DNA of 24,692 nucleotides from a virus. Each line of letters starts with the position of its first letter. Position 1 is the stretch's first letter. Below, one piece after another: positions 11,476-18,634 of this stretch. The stretch lies in IMG/VR virus record IMGVR_UViG_3300043567_000469, positions 1 to 24,692 of that record. One strand, given 5' to 3'. Both the position numbers and the translations under genes were made by a program. The notes beneath the pieces were generated by a model. That model worked only from the letters and a program-made list of their open reading frames with translations, had not been told where the DNA came from and ran no database searches.

Positions 11476-12530
11476 AGAGTAATCCACCTGTTATTGTTGA
11501 GAGTCCAATTAGTAACGTCTGCAATGCGTTCCCGAACTGATTTTGCAGGAACCCATCCCAGTTGCTTCATTTTATCACCATCCAGAGCATAACGCAAATC
11601 GTGCCCAGGACGGGAAGAATGGAAATCAACCAATTCATATTTGAGTTCTTTACCTTGAGCATTAGCAATAATCTGAGCAAGTTCAAGATTATTCAGTTCC
11701 TCTGCACCCACAATATTAAATTTAGGGCACTTAGCATTTCCCCAAGTAGGTTCAAAGGTTCCTTGATAGTTCACAAGAAATAGAATCGCATCCGAAACAT
11801 CCTCGGCATGAATGTAATGACGTGAACCGGGAATGGTTCTTGTGCTATCACTGTGAATGGTTACAGTTTCTCCATCACGAATCTTGCGAATGCACATAGG
11901 AATGTACTTCTCTGGATGCTGACGCTCACCAAATACATTCATCGTATGAGTGATGTAAACAGGCAGTCCATAGGTATTCTCATATGCCACGGCAAGTTCC
12001 TCACCGCCCGCTTTAGATGCACTGTAGGGGTTTGTAGAGTTGTACCTATCGTTCTCTTTGTACTTAATCCCGTCAGGAGCAGGACCAAATACTTCATCGG
12101 TACTGAAGTAAACAAACCTTTCAAGATTGGTTTGGGTGCGGGCAAACTCAAGAATGTTGCAAGTTCCCACTACATTATCAAGTACAAACTCCATAGGATA
12201 TTCGATACTACGATCAACGTGAGAACCAGCAGCAAGGTGTAGAATATAATTAACCTGCCCAATTTCGCTACGAACAAGGGGATTTAATTCTGCTTTTAGA
12301 TCGTGATGCACAATCTTAACTCGCTTTCTAACATCCTCAGGAAAAGAAAGCATAAGATCGTGAAGACGATTCAGATTACCACTATAATCTAATCGATCAA
12401 GAGTGACAATATCCCAATCAGTATTTGAAAGAATTCTTCCAATAAGATGATGAGCAATGAATCCGGCACCACCAGTAATTAAAACTCTCTTCATATTTTT
12501 GTCTTTGTTTGCATAATTATGATTGGTCAT
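11472..12530 (-). CDS. NAD-dependent sugar-nucleotide dehydratase (RmlB-like)
   Basis: The 352-residue protein has the Rossmann motif GGAGFIA at 20-26, STDEVFG at 143-149 (carrying the Thr-Asp-Glu trio of dTDP-glucose 4,6-dehydratases) and catalytic YxxxK at Y169-K173 in PYSASKAGGEE. dTDP-glucose 4,6-dehydratase converts dTDP-glucose to the 4-keto-6-deoxy sugar, the first committed step to rhamnose-type sugars. Only this step is visible here, so substrate and pathway stay open; UDP- or GDP-sugar dehydratases are alternatives. Phage copies are often linked to modifying host surface polysaccharide, which is inference. I chose ATG 12530 because it overlaps the upstream stop by 4 nt; an internal ATG at 12494 (MKRVLITGG) is equally good for the fold. 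Confidence 0.85.
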   Translation of the reverse strand: MTNHNYANKDKNMKRVLITGGAGFIAHHLIGRILSNTDWDIVTLDRLDYSGNLNRLHDLMLSFPEDVRKRVKIVHHDLKAELNPLVRSEIGQVNYILHLAAGSHVDRSIEYPMEFVLDNVVGTCNILEFARTQTNLERFVYFSTDEVFGPAPDGIKYKENDRYNSTNPYSASKAGGEELAVAYENTYGLPVYITHTMNVFGERQHPEKYIPMCIRKIRDGETVTIHSDSTRTIPGSRHYIHAEDVSDAILFLVNYQGTFEPTWGNAKCPKFNIVGAEELNNLELAQIIANAQGKELKYELVDFHSSRPGHDLRYALDGDKMKQLGWVPAKSVRERIADVTNWTLNNNRWITL

Positions 12531-12718
12531 TGTTCGTTTTTGTAGATAATAGTGTAATCTTTCTTCTTAAATTTGTTACGGGCAATATACTTTTGAGCGT
12601 GGTCTTCGGTTTGAAAATAGCAGGTTTTACTATCCTTCAACTCTTTACCATCTTTATGTATGATTTTAATTGGAAATCCATCTCCGTGAGGAAACTCATC
12701 TTTAATTGGTTTAATCAT
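12527..12718 (-). CDS. Small basic hypothetical protein, 63 aa
   Basis: The frame reads MIKPIKDEFPHGDGFPIKII and ends KKKDYTIIYKNEQ. The basic composition and predicted beta strands recall small nucleic-acid-binding proteins, but no motif is recognised. A GGAG lies 12 nt upstream of its ATG. It overlaps the dehydratase start by 4 nt. Confidence 0.7.
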   Translation of the reverse strand: MIKPIKDEFPHGDGFPIKIIHKDGKELKDSKTCYFQTEDHAQKYIARNKFKKKDYTIIYKNEQ

Positions 12719-12754
12719 TGTTAGTGAACTCCGGATTCAATAGTTTTTGAGATT

Positions 12755-12925
12755 TCAGTCATAAACATTCTGCTCTTGCTGTATTCGGTCTAGGTAATGA
12801 TAGATTGTGCTGTAAGAGTAATCAAATTCTTTAAATCGGTCTGGTTTACTTTCCTTCATTTTGACAAGCATATTCATCCAATCATAATGAGTATTCACAA
12901 CCCAACCATAATGTGTGTCGTTCAT
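12755..12925 (-). CDS. Small hypothetical protein, 56 aa
   Basis: From ATG 12925 the frame reads MNDTHYGWVVNTHYDWMNML, then a lysine-rich helix and YSTIYHYLDRIQQ. The start gives a 4-nt ATGA overlap; eight further in-frame residues upstream are possible. About 36 nt separates it from the next gene, which may hold only a ribosome site. Function unknown. Confidence 0.65.
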   Translation of the reverse strand: MNDTHYGWVVNTHYDWMNMLVKMKESKPDRFKEFDYSYSTIYHYLDRIQQEQNVYD

Positions 12926-13488
12926 TTTCCTTTGCCGTGAATAGGGCAATCACCATTTACCCATTTTTTATCGTCGGGCATTTCTTCATTATCCATCACA
13001 GGACATTTACATCCATTTTCAACAGCAGCATAACTACCAGGAACTAAATTATCCCAAGACCTATACAGTTCCGAAAAATCGATTTTTCCATACTGCTCTG
13101 GAAGAATATCAGCAAGTTTTGCCTTCAGGTCACGAACTTGTGCTTCCAGTTTCTTGATTTCTTCATCCTGTTGAGCATCATATTCTACAAGTTTTTTGTG
13201 ATAATCTTCGGCAAGAACCAGGTCATACTCTTCGGCAGTCTTACGCATCTCTTCGGTGGTTCGCATTTCATTGAATGCGACATATGCGGCACCCTTGGCA
13301 ATACCATCAGTATTATGCCCCATAGCATAACAGAACTTCTCAAAGAGTTGAAAGAGTTGAATGGTATTGAGGTCTTCCGCAGGAACCTCAAAAGTGTAGT
13401 GTTCCTCTGGAAGAATCTCTTCATCATAAATGCCACCTTTATGATCCCAAACGGAATCATACTTCAATGTAACTTTTGCCGAGTACAT
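12922..13488 (-). CDS. Coiled-coil protein with Cys-rich C-terminal tail, 188 aa
   Basis: The N-terminal half is beta/alpha mixed (MYSAKVTLKYDSVWDHKGGI). Residues 85-130 form a long charged coiled coil (EEIKKLEAQVRDLKAKLADI). The C-terminus reads AAVENGCKCPVMDNEEMPDD then GDCPIHGKGK: a GCxCPVxDN...CPxHG tail that I remember at the ends of assorted phage proteins and that could bind a metal. It is the first gene after a strong sigma-70-type promoter and leads the long operon running to CP12. Exact role unknown. Confidence 0.75.
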   Translation of the reverse strand: MYSAKVTLKYDSVWDHKGGIYDEEILPEEHYTFEVPAEDLNTIQLFQLFEKFCYAMGHNTDGIAKGAAYVAFNEMRTTEEMRKTAEEYDLVLAEDYHKKLVEYDAQQDEEIKKLEAQVRDLKAKLADILPEQYGKIDFSELYRSWDNLVPGSYAAVENGCKCPVMDNEEMPDDKKWVNGDCPIHGKGK

Positions 13489-13517
13489 AATGCGGGTTTT
13501 GCGGAATCAATAAACAT

Positions 13518-13546
13518 ACTATAAGACCCCTGACAGGAAATGTCAA
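13518..13546 (-). promoter_or_regulatory. Sigma-70 promoter before the coiled-coil gene
   Basis: On the minus strand TTGACA (13546-13541) is spaced 17 nt from TATAGT (13523-13518). Spacing and -35 are perfect for a host primary sigma factor, and the -10 matches five of six consensus bases. The gene starts about 30 nt downstream. The -35 lies inside a hairpin stem. Confidence 0.75.
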
Positions 13547-13551
13547 GGGTC
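13525..13551 (-). terminator. Hairpin between the 57-aa and coiled-coil genes
   Basis: The minus strand has GACCCTTGACA-TTTCC-TGTCAGGGGTC, an 11-bp stem with one mismatch and a 5-nt loop, followed by TTAT. It likely ends the preceding small-gene transcript while its left arm contains the -35 of the next promoter. Confidence 0.5.
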
Positions 13552-13574
13552 AGTGGACGGTTTTTAAACTGGAT

Positions 13575-13748
13575 TTATGTACTTAAGATTTCTCTACACA
13601 CTCTCTTACACTCCGTTTGATTATCATTACATTCAATTAAACACTGATAATAATCATTAATTATTTCACTTTGTTCTATGAACTCATCAAGTGTATTTTC
13701 AAAGTGTCTCCAAGAAGCTAGTTGATTGTAAGAAATTAAATTGTGCAT
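13575..13748 (-). CDS. Small Cys-containing hypothetical protein, 57 aa
   Basis: From ATG 13748 the frame reads MHNLISYNQLASWRHFENTL and ends with cysteines spaced in ECNDNQTECKRVCREILST. A GGAGG lies 5 nt upstream of this ATG and only 2 nt from the adjacent in-frame ATG at 13751, so the downstream ATG is preferred. It seems to be a single-gene unit with its own TATAAT about 26 nt upstream and a hairpin after it. Function unknown. Confidence 0.7.
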   Translation of the reverse strand: MHNLISYNQLASWRHFENTLDEFIEQSEIINDYYQCLIECNDNQTECKRVCREILST

Positions 13749-13773
13749 CATAACCTCCACGCACAAGAAAAAC

Positions 13774-13779
13774 ATTATA
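13774..13779 (-). promoter_or_regulatory. TATAAT box before the 57-aa gene
   Basis: A perfect TATAAT on the minus strand lies 25 nt from the chosen start, with the GGAGG ribosome site between. No -35 is seen at 17 nt, so it could depend on an activator or simply be chance in A/T-rich DNA. Confidence 0.45.
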
Positions 13780-13860
13780 ATAAAAGATTTTATGCTGTAG
13801 TACTCTCACTGATACTAATTTAGCACAAAATCTCTCATTTATGTGCGGTTCTTAACACAA

Positions 13861-14049
13861 CTACATACCACCTTCTATTTTAAGACGCTTGAAATACTCC
13901 TTATAGTATTTCTTTTTTAGAGTATTGATAAACTCCAATTCTTCCGGTTCATCTAGGCAACTCAACAAATAAGAAACGCCTTCCAGTTCAGATAGAAGGC
14001 GAGCAATTGTTGTTGCTTGAGTGGGATTTACATTCCACTTACTTTTCAT
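13861..14049 (-). CDS. Small basic hypothetical protein, 62 aa
   Basis: The frame MKSKWNVNPTQATTIARLLS continues with helices and a lysine-rich tail (KKKYYKEYFKRLKIEGGM). It overlaps the upstream membrane protein by 11 nt. About 110 nt of A/T-rich DNA with only weak promoter-like strings follow it before the next gene. Function unknown. Confidence 0.7.
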   Translation of the reverse strand: MKSKWNVNPTQATTIARLLSELEGVSYLLSCLDEPEELEFINTLKKKYYKEYFKRLKIEGGM

Positions 14050-14272
14050 ACTCTTTCATCAGGTCTCTTGCCATTTTATCGTATTTCCACTTCATCATCA
14101 AGTTGGTGACGGGATTACGAGGATGAAATCTTATCATCCATAGCATTCTCTCAGTATTGACTTTGAGTATCTTGAATATCAAAGTTAAGTATATTACCAC
14201 ATTTTCATCCACCCACATAAGATATGCCAGTATTCCAAAAATAACAAGGCAACCTGATTGAAATGGAGTCAT
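14039..14272 (-). CDS. Conserved small membrane protein, 77 aa
   Basis: From ATG 14272 the frame starts MTPFQSGCLVIFGILAYLMW with a first hydrophobic helix, a second around VVIYLTLIFKILKV, and a basic soluble tail (HPRNPVTNLMMKWKYDKMAR). This closely resembles, from memory, a conserved T4-like cyanophage membrane protein. The start is set by the TAATG 1-nt overlap. Role unknown; probably host inner membrane. Confidence 0.75.
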   Translation of the reverse strand: MTPFQSGCLVIFGILAYLMWVDENVVIYLTLIFKILKVNTERMLWMIRFHPRNPVTNLMMKWKYDKMARDLMKEYEK

Positions 14273-14820
14273 TAGTCCCACCATAGTTCTAGAGATTTGA
14301 GAGCACGAAAGAATTGCCCCGCATAGTATGTATCAACATTATACATCTTCTGTAATTCTTTGATGTATTGAATAATACCTTCTGTGGCAGGATTTATCTC
14401 AAAATACTCATAGAACCGAAAGACATCAAACTTCTCATTGTACTGGAACATTGTATTCCAGTTTTCCTGAAATCCTTTCGTATAAACATCCTCTCTTTCA
14501 AGACCATTATCATTCAAGAATTCAATTGGAATAACTCCATCTTCATCTTCACCTTGAATTCTATCCAATAAATCTTTTCCGGTCTTCTTGTTAATAACCC
14601 GAAGACCATCGGAATATTTCTGAAAAAGGTCTAGGTCCTGAACAATTTCAGTTTTCTTCCATTCCTGACACTCATCCAGAAATCTCTGCTTTGTGCTGTA
14701 GTATTCATCATCAGTATCAGATGCACGAAAAACAAGGTTGATTTTATAGCAACCTTGTTCGTGATATGATGGCCACTTTCTTTGAGAAAAGTGAAGTATT
14801 TCAAATGATGATTGAGTCAT
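14272..14820 (-). CDS. Hypothetical protein, 182 aa
   Basis: The frame begins MTQSSFEILHFSQRKWPSYH and ends LKSLELWWD, mixed alpha/beta with a long acidic middle (QGEDEDGVIPIEFLNDNG). Many aromatic residues lie in the last third. A TCTAAATA box sits just upstream. It is not recognised as a known enzyme or structural family. Confidence 0.75.
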   Translation of the reverse strand: MTQSSFEILHFSQRKWPSYHEQGCYKINLVFRASDTDDEYYSTKQRFLDECQEWKKTEIVQDLDLFQKYSDGLRVINKKTGKDLLDRIQGEDEDGVIPIEFLNDNGLEREDVYTKGFQENWNTMFQYNEKFDVFRFYEYFEINPATEGIIQYIKELQKMYNVDTYYAGQFFRALKSLELWWD

Positions 14821-14854
14821 TATTCAGTTCACGGAGATATTTTATGAGTGAGTG

Positions 14855-14862
14855 TATTTAGA
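14855..14862 (-). promoter_or_regulatory. Late-promoter-like TCTAAATA
   Basis: The minus strand has TCTAAATA here, overlapping the TAA stop of the 71-aa gene and 34 nt from the next ATG. It resembles the degenerate late box of T4-like phages (TATAAATA/CTAAATA). It may be coincidental because its first part is coding. Confidence 0.35.
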
Positions 14863-15073
14863 CCCCAAATCCTTTGGTCTTAACTTTTTCCTTACGCTTG
14901 GATTTGTCAAGTACGTTTATAAAGTCCAAATAATCGGGAATTTGATGGTGGACGAACCAATACCCCTGAGCGTCCTCCCAATCGTCAAAAAATACGGTTT
15001 TGCCCGTTTTGAGGACAATTTCGTAGTTGTGACGGTCGTATGGGACATCAGAAGTCTGCCGAAACACCTCCAT
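14858..15073 (-). CDS. Conserved small cyanophage protein, 71 aa
   Basis: From ATG 15073 the frame reads MEVFRQTSDVPYDRHNYEIV and has DDWEDAQGYWFVHHQIPDYL near the middle, then a basic tail (KRKEKVKTKGFGV). The TGATG overlap fixes the start. The DDWExxxxYWxxHxQxPDYL string resembles a small cyanophage family from memory. Function unknown. Confidence 0.75.
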   Translation of the reverse strand: MEVFRQTSDVPYDRHNYEIVLKTGKTVFFDDWEDAQGYWFVHHQIPDYLDFINVLDKSKRKEKVKTKGFGV

Positions 15074-15273
15074 CACTGAACTCCATCAAACTGGCGGACA
15101 AACAGCAGACACTTCTTAAATTTTTGGAATTCGGCATCCGAAAAATTATCAGAGGCATAAGGAATTCCAACGATTGCCGCACAAAGACGATTGACATTCA
15201 AAGTCACCATCATTTCATTTGCCGATGCTGGTTGAATGAACAGAAGAGGCAGAAGGAAGGCAATTTTTTTCAT
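15073..15273 (-). CDS. Small exported protein, 66 aa
   Basis: A signal peptide, MKKIAFLLPLLFIQPASA, is followed by NEMMVTLNVNRLCAAIVGIP and a helical tail with a second cysteine (C31 and C55). The cleavage site looks like ASA-NE. A mature periplasmic peptide of about 48 residues with one possible disulfide is expected. It resembles a conserved exported cyanophage peptide from memory. It overlaps its neighbours (ATGA upstream, TGATG downstream). Confidence 0.8.
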   Translation of the reverse strand: MKKIAFLLPLLFIQPASANEMMVTLNVNRLCAAIVGIPYASDNFSDAEFQKFKKCLLFVRQFDGVQ

Positions 15274-15515
15274 AGGTAGTTTTCCAGACTGGATGAAGAT
15301 TTCCTTTTTCTTGGAGTTTGTGAGACCTTTTTCTTGATGTATTCTTTGGCAGTTGTAAGATTATTGGCAGTATGAACCTGTTCACCATTACAAATGATGA
15401 CAAACTTATTCCCCCAAGGAACCGCTGCCCATTTACCGTCCTTAGTTACATAACCATCAGGGTCCGAAGGAACACTATCCAACAGACCCGAATTGGGAAT
15501 AAAGGGAAGATTCAT
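15270..15515 (-). CDS. Hypothetical protein, 81 aa
   Basis: From ATG 15515 the frame reads MNLPFIPNSGLLDSVPSDPD and has a beta-rich middle (AAVPWGNKFVIICNGEQVHT) and a basic serine-rich tail (RKRKSSSSLENYL). The ATG at 15515 overlaps the upstream TGA by 1 nt and is preferred over the in-frame start at 15524. Function unknown. Confidence 0.7.
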   Translation of the reverse strand: MNLPFIPNSGLLDSVPSDPDGYVTKDGKWAAVPWGNKFVIICNGEQVHTANNLTTAKEYIKKKVSQTPRKRKSSSSLENYL

Positions 15516-15670
15516 CAAAACCAACTGTTGCTATGGGGAACCGTTACGTTGACGATGCGGGCATTCGGATTCCGTGCCATCACAACTTGCTGTGCCTCAC
15601 GAGGACTATTGGCGTGAACCTGCTCACTCAACCGCTGATTGCCAGCAACAAAAATCACTTCGTATTTCAT
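15515..15670 (-). CDS. Small hypothetical protein, 51 aa
   Basis: The 51-residue frame MKYEVIFVAGNQRLSEQVHA continues with SPREAQQVVMARNPNARIVN, a compact beta-alpha-beta pattern. AAAGGAG lies upstream of the ATG with good spacing, and module 6 supplies the promoter. It leads a short block of small genes. Confidence 0.75.
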   Translation of the reverse strand: MKYEVIFVAGNQRLSEQVHANSPREAQQVVMARNPNARIVNVTVPHSNSWF

Positions 15671-15679
15671 TTGGAGAAT

Positions 15680-15753
15680 CTCCTTTTGTGTATGTAAGTA
15701 TTATAGCAGAAAAGGGGTCCGCTGGGAACCCCTTGTGCCAGTTTGGGAACTGG
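15680..15753 (-). promoter_or_regulatory. Terminator-promoter module 6 (leader class B)
   Basis: On the minus strand a CCAGTT-CCCA-AACTGG dyad (15753-15738) with GCACA is followed by a hairpin (AAGGGGT/ACCCCTT, plus 15712-15718 and 15728-15734) and a T run, then TATAAT at 15705-15700 and the leader ACTTACATACACAAAAGGAG. It lies directly between the ParB-like stop and the 51-aa gene. It is one of the cleanest copies. Confidence 0.7.
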
Positions 15754-15754
15754 T

Positions 15755-16813
15755 TCAGAGCAGTTGAATTGCTTCAGTTTCTCCTTCGATTTGAGGAGCA
15801 GCCCACAATTCAAGAGGGAGTTCATCAAGAGACACAGTAGGAGGAGTAATCATACCCCCAAACTGAGCGTGAAGCTTCTCACAGTAGAAGTTGATAGGTC
15901 CGAGAAACACTTCTTCCATAACCTTGACAATTTCGTCGCGTTCTGCTTCGATGTCAGATTCGTGCTCGGCATAACTGTTACAAATTACGCGAACCGATTC
16001 ACCCTTTCGCCAGGCAGATATCGCCCACTTGAGAATGTCTCCAGCATAACGATAAGTAAACTGAGAGTCAAGAATCTTGTGTCGGGTTGCAACTCCATCA
16101 ATAGAGGAGTAATTGTTAGAACCAAACATAGGATTTACTTTAATCCATTGCTTGATTTCTTCTTTAGTTGTGTTAAAAACTTTGGTTGATTTAGTCTTTC
16201 TATCTAGAATAGCGTTTTCAATTGCCGTGATGACAGGTTTGTGAGCATACCGCGAAGTAATGCCACAGATGTCTAGCAATTCCCTGACAACATCACGAGT
16301 CAGAGGAAGACTCTCATCTTCGATAACCAACTTCACAACGTTGATGAAGTCATTCTGAACTGCATTTACCGTACCATCAATTGCATTGGCATACAAACCC
16401 ATCAAACTTAAAGCAGAATTGTGAGAAAGATTGTCGTAAAGTTCGTTACCGGTATCCTTTCGCACATACAACGCAACAGGAACGGAGTGATAGTTGTTCT
16501 CCTTCACTGCCTTCAGAAGGTGACGGTGGTCGAACAAACTCTCATTGCCATCGTCATCTACAAAGACACTAAATGGCCACTGTTTGACTGCCCATCCTTC
16601 TTTTGTTGATGCGATCAGAACATCCAGATTGCCTTTGGCAAGTTCAGTCTTGCGGGGATAGTTGGCAGTTGTGGGAACGATTTTGGAAGTTAATCGTGGA
16701 ACGAAGTTATCGTCAATTAACTGTAGTAGTGGGTATTGAGGTCCGTCTTCAGCAGTAACCTCAACACTATGAACAGGAAAAACCTGTCCTGAGTGAACTT
16801 TAATTTTTTTCAT
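15755..16813 (-). CDS. ParB-like (ParB/Srx domain) protein, 352 aa
   Basis: The N-terminal 140 residues contain a region near 86-112 reading GNESLFDHRHLLKAVKENNY then SVPVALYVRKD. This fits the ParB/sulfiredoxin-fold pattern of a turn, a short helix and the following strand (DHRHLLKA in place of the usual G-x-x-R). The long C-terminal part is helical and not recognised. ParB-fold proteins can bind DNA, act as nucleases or hydrolyse CTP; which applies is unknown. It is a single-gene unit preceded by a near-consensus sigma-70 promoter and followed by module 6. It may be an early regulatory or nuclease protein. Confidence 0.6.
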   Translation of the reverse strand: MKKIKVHSGQVFPVHSVEVTAEDGPQYPLLQLIDDNFVPRLTSKIVPTTANYPRKTELAKGNLDVLIASTKEGWAVKQWPFSVFVDDDGNESLFDHRHLLKAVKENNYHSVPVALYVRKDTGNELYDNLSHNSALSLMGLYANAIDGTVNAVQNDFINVVKLVIEDESLPLTRDVVRELLDICGITSRYAHKPVITAIENAILDRKTKSTKVFNTTKEEIKQWIKVNPMFGSNNYSSIDGVATRHKILDSQFTYRYAGDILKWAISAWRKGESVRVICNSYAEHESDIEAERDEIVKVMEEVFLGPINFYCEKLHAQFGGMITPPTVSLDELPLELWAAPQIEGETEAIQLL

Positions 16814-16862
16814 TTAGTTTAATGCAATGTGTATTGCCCATCAATTGATTGAGCATATGAGT

Positions 16863-16891
16863 ATCATATACCAAAAAGAAGTCTTTGTCAA
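16863..16891 (-). promoter_or_regulatory. Sigma-70 promoter before the ParB-like gene
   Basis: On the minus strand TTGACA (16891-16886) is separated by 17 nt from TATGAT (16868-16863). This is the best host-type promoter in the window. Upstream of the -35 lies GAACTGGCACAAGGGG, the dyad motif also found in the other modules but here without the G/C-rich hairpin. The gene starts about 50 nt downstream. Confidence 0.85.
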
Positions 16892-16897
16892 TCCCCT

Positions 16898-16907
16898 TGT
16901 GCCAGTT
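16898..16907 (-). promoter_or_regulatory. AACTGGCACA site (module 7)
   Basis: The minus strand has AACTGGCACA directly after the stop of the last oxygenase-like gene, at the same relative place as in the other boundary modules. It marks the boundary between the oxygenase block and the ParB-like gene. It may be a binding site or an RNA structure; function unknown. Confidence 0.55.
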
Positions 16908-16908
16908 C

Positions 16909-17394
16909 TCAATCTGGACACTCTACACCATATTTTATGGCAACTGAAAAGCGGTGTCGATCATAAAAAGATGTTGCTTTATGGAGTAAACTTGCATTAA
17001 AAGCAACTAGGCGATTTGGAATAGGTAGAATTCCATAAAGTCTTTCATCAATAAAAAATTGTGTTTCTCCACCATCATTCAAGTCCCAAGTTTCATTCGG
17101 ATAATATAGAAATGTAACTTCTTCGCTACCCCCATCAGTATGGAAATAAGGATTTTCTGATGGAGCAAAACAATTTATGTACATTCTATACAATTTGAGA
17201 TTTGTAACTAATCCCTTAAGTTTAGTTTCAAATAGATTATAAATTGGTTCAGTTTCTGAAATATTATGTATCATTCCAGTAGGTGGATGATTCTCATCGT
17301 CTGCTTCACCATAAATGTACACAGAAGATTTACAATATTCTAGGACAAAATTAAATTCTTCTTGTGATAGAAAATTATCGGTTACTTCAATCAT
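16909..17394 (-). CDS. 2OG-Fe(II) oxygenase-like protein, 161 aa
   Basis: The fold hallmark is clear: YFHTDG with an H-x-D (H85, D87), a second histidine in LLHKATSF (H138) and RHRFSVAIKY (R148) that would bind 2-oxoglutarate. This matches the prolyl-4-hydroxylase-like 2OG-Fe(II) group; the substrate is unknown. From ATG 17394 it overlaps the preceding, very similar oxygenase by 4 nt, with GAGGGG upstream. The two share many strings (YYPNETWDLxDGGET), so they are likely duplicates. It is the last gene of the four-oxygenase block. Confidence 0.85.
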   Translation of the reverse strand: MIEVTDNFLSQEEFNFVLEYCKSSVYIYGEADDENHPPTGMIHNISETEPIYNLFETKLKGLVTNLKLYRMYINCFAPSENPYFHTDGGSEEVTFLYYPNETWDLNDGGETQFFIDERLYGILPIPNRLVAFNASLLHKATSFYDRHRFSVAIKYGVECPD

Positions 17395-17981
17395 ATGCAC
17401 CCCTCATAATGAATGCCGTACTTTATGGCAATTGAAAAACGATGCCGATTACGAAAGGGTGTTGCCGTATGTTCTAAATTAGCATCAAATGAAATTAAAC
17501 GATTGGGGATTGGTGGGATACCATAAAATCCCCCATCAATAAAAAATTTGGTTTCTCCACCATCATCTAAGTCCCAAGTTTCATTTGGATAATATAGAAA
17601 TGTAGTTCCAACCTCCCCATCGGTATGAAAATAAGACTTTTCTAATGCGGCAAAACAATTGATGTAAATTCTTGTAATATCTTTTGATTTGTACTGTGGA
17701 AATCGAGTTTCTATTGAACTTGAAAATAGATCAAACATTTTTTTTTGATTTATAATTTTCGTAGGGTCTCCTCCAATTAAATGAGATTCTTCTGGTAATG
17801 GATTATCTTCGGTGTAGTGATAAACTTCATGAACTAATCCAGTACAGTATTTAAAATTAGTCACAGAATTAGAGTCTGAACCTCCACCTTCACCATAAAA
17901 ATAAGATGCTTTGATGCAATAGTCTAATATAAAATTATATTCTTCTTTGGTAAAAAAATTATCATAAACATCAATACTCAT
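17391..17981 (-). CDS. 2OG-Fe(II) oxygenase-like protein, 196 aa
   Basis: Motifs: FHTDG with H119-x-D121, the second histidine in LEHTATPF (H171) and RHRFSIAIKY (R181). It has an extra insertion of about 35 residues in the N-terminal half compared with its neighbour (SDSNSVTNFKYCTGLVHEVY). It is predicted to use O2, Fe(II) and 2-oxoglutarate to hydroxylate an unknown target. Overlaps are 4 nt at both ends. The close resemblance to the next gene suggests local duplication. Confidence 0.85.
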   Translation of the reverse strand: MSIDVYDNFFTKEEYNFILDYCIKASYFYGEGGGSDSNSVTNFKYCTGLVHEVYHYTEDNPLPEESHLIGGDPTKIINQKKMFDLFSSSIETRFPQYKSKDITRIYINCFAALEKSYFHTDGEVGTTFLYYPNETWDLDDGGETKFFIDGGFYGIPPIPNRLISFDANLEHTATPFRNRHRFSIAIKYGIHYEGCI

Positions 17982-18634
17982 ATTGATTCATCTCCGTACT
18001 GCAAAACCTTAAGATTCATAGCAATTGTTATACGAGGATAATCTTCAGTATAAACACAAGGATTAACTGAATGTTTAAGATATGATGGAAACATTATGAA
18101 ATCTCCTTCTTCAATTTCCGGTTCATATTTACTATTATATTGATTCCTACCAAACTCAAGTGAAAAGCATCTTAATTGCTCTAGAGGGTCTCTAAAAATA
18201 GGAGGTTTATGTCTGGATTTATCAAATGAAAGAAAATGAATACACGAAAAATGAACCGTATTAAAAGGTCCACTTAGATGATCGTGCTCTTCTTGATATT
18301 CTCCATCAGTATAGCAATTGTACCATATCTCATCAATCATAATTTGATATGTTGAGTCAAAAAAACTATCAAGACATTTTGCGTATTTTTTTTCTAAAAT
18401 TGATTGATATGTATTGTCTTCTCCAAAAAAGATTTCGTTTCCGGATTTTTCTCCAGAGAAAGATGTCTTAAGTTTATGAGTAAACCATCCTTCAGGAATC
18501 GGAAGCTCCTCAGAATCTTTGAGAATCTTTGGAACTAACATTTCTTTTATTTCATCATTATTTTCAACTTTACTGTGAAAAAATGATATTGGAAAAATAG
18601 GAATCCTACTTTGCTTATCAAAATTTTTATCCAT
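17978..18634 (-). CDS. 2OG-Fe(II) oxygenase-like protein, 218 aa
   Basis: A different subfamily from the two following genes. The iron site appears as EEHDHLSGPF (H117-D118-H119) and the distal histidine in FPSYLKHSVNP (H188), with the 2-oxoglutarate arginine in YPRITIAMNL (R201). The arrangement fits the putative 2OG-Fe(II) oxygenase families common in T4-like cyanophages. H-D-H instead of a plain H-x-D/E means the exact ligands are uncertain. It overlaps the upstream gene by 8 nt and the downstream one by 4 nt. Confidence 0.75.
   Translation of the reverse strand: MDKNFDKQSRIPIFPISFFHSKVENNDEIKEMLVPKILKDSEELPIPEGWFTHKLKTSFSGEKSGNEIFFGEDNTYQSILEKKYAKCLDSFFDSTYQIMIDEIWYNCYTDGEYQEEHDHLSGPFNTVHFSCIHFLSFDKSRHKPPIFRDPLEQLRCFSLEFGRNQYNSKYEPEIEEGDFIMFPSYLKHSVNPCVYTEDYPRITIAMNLKVLQYGDESI

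Noticed and set aside
12721-12762. A 13-codon frame MTEISKTIESGVH between two genes
   Set aside because: It is too short to separate from chance, although it fits the 8-nt overlap pattern and precedes the next gene closely.
13837-13847. ACATAAATG as a late promoter
   Set aside because: It misses the last base of the late box and is not suitably placed before the 57-aa gene, which has its own TATAAT.
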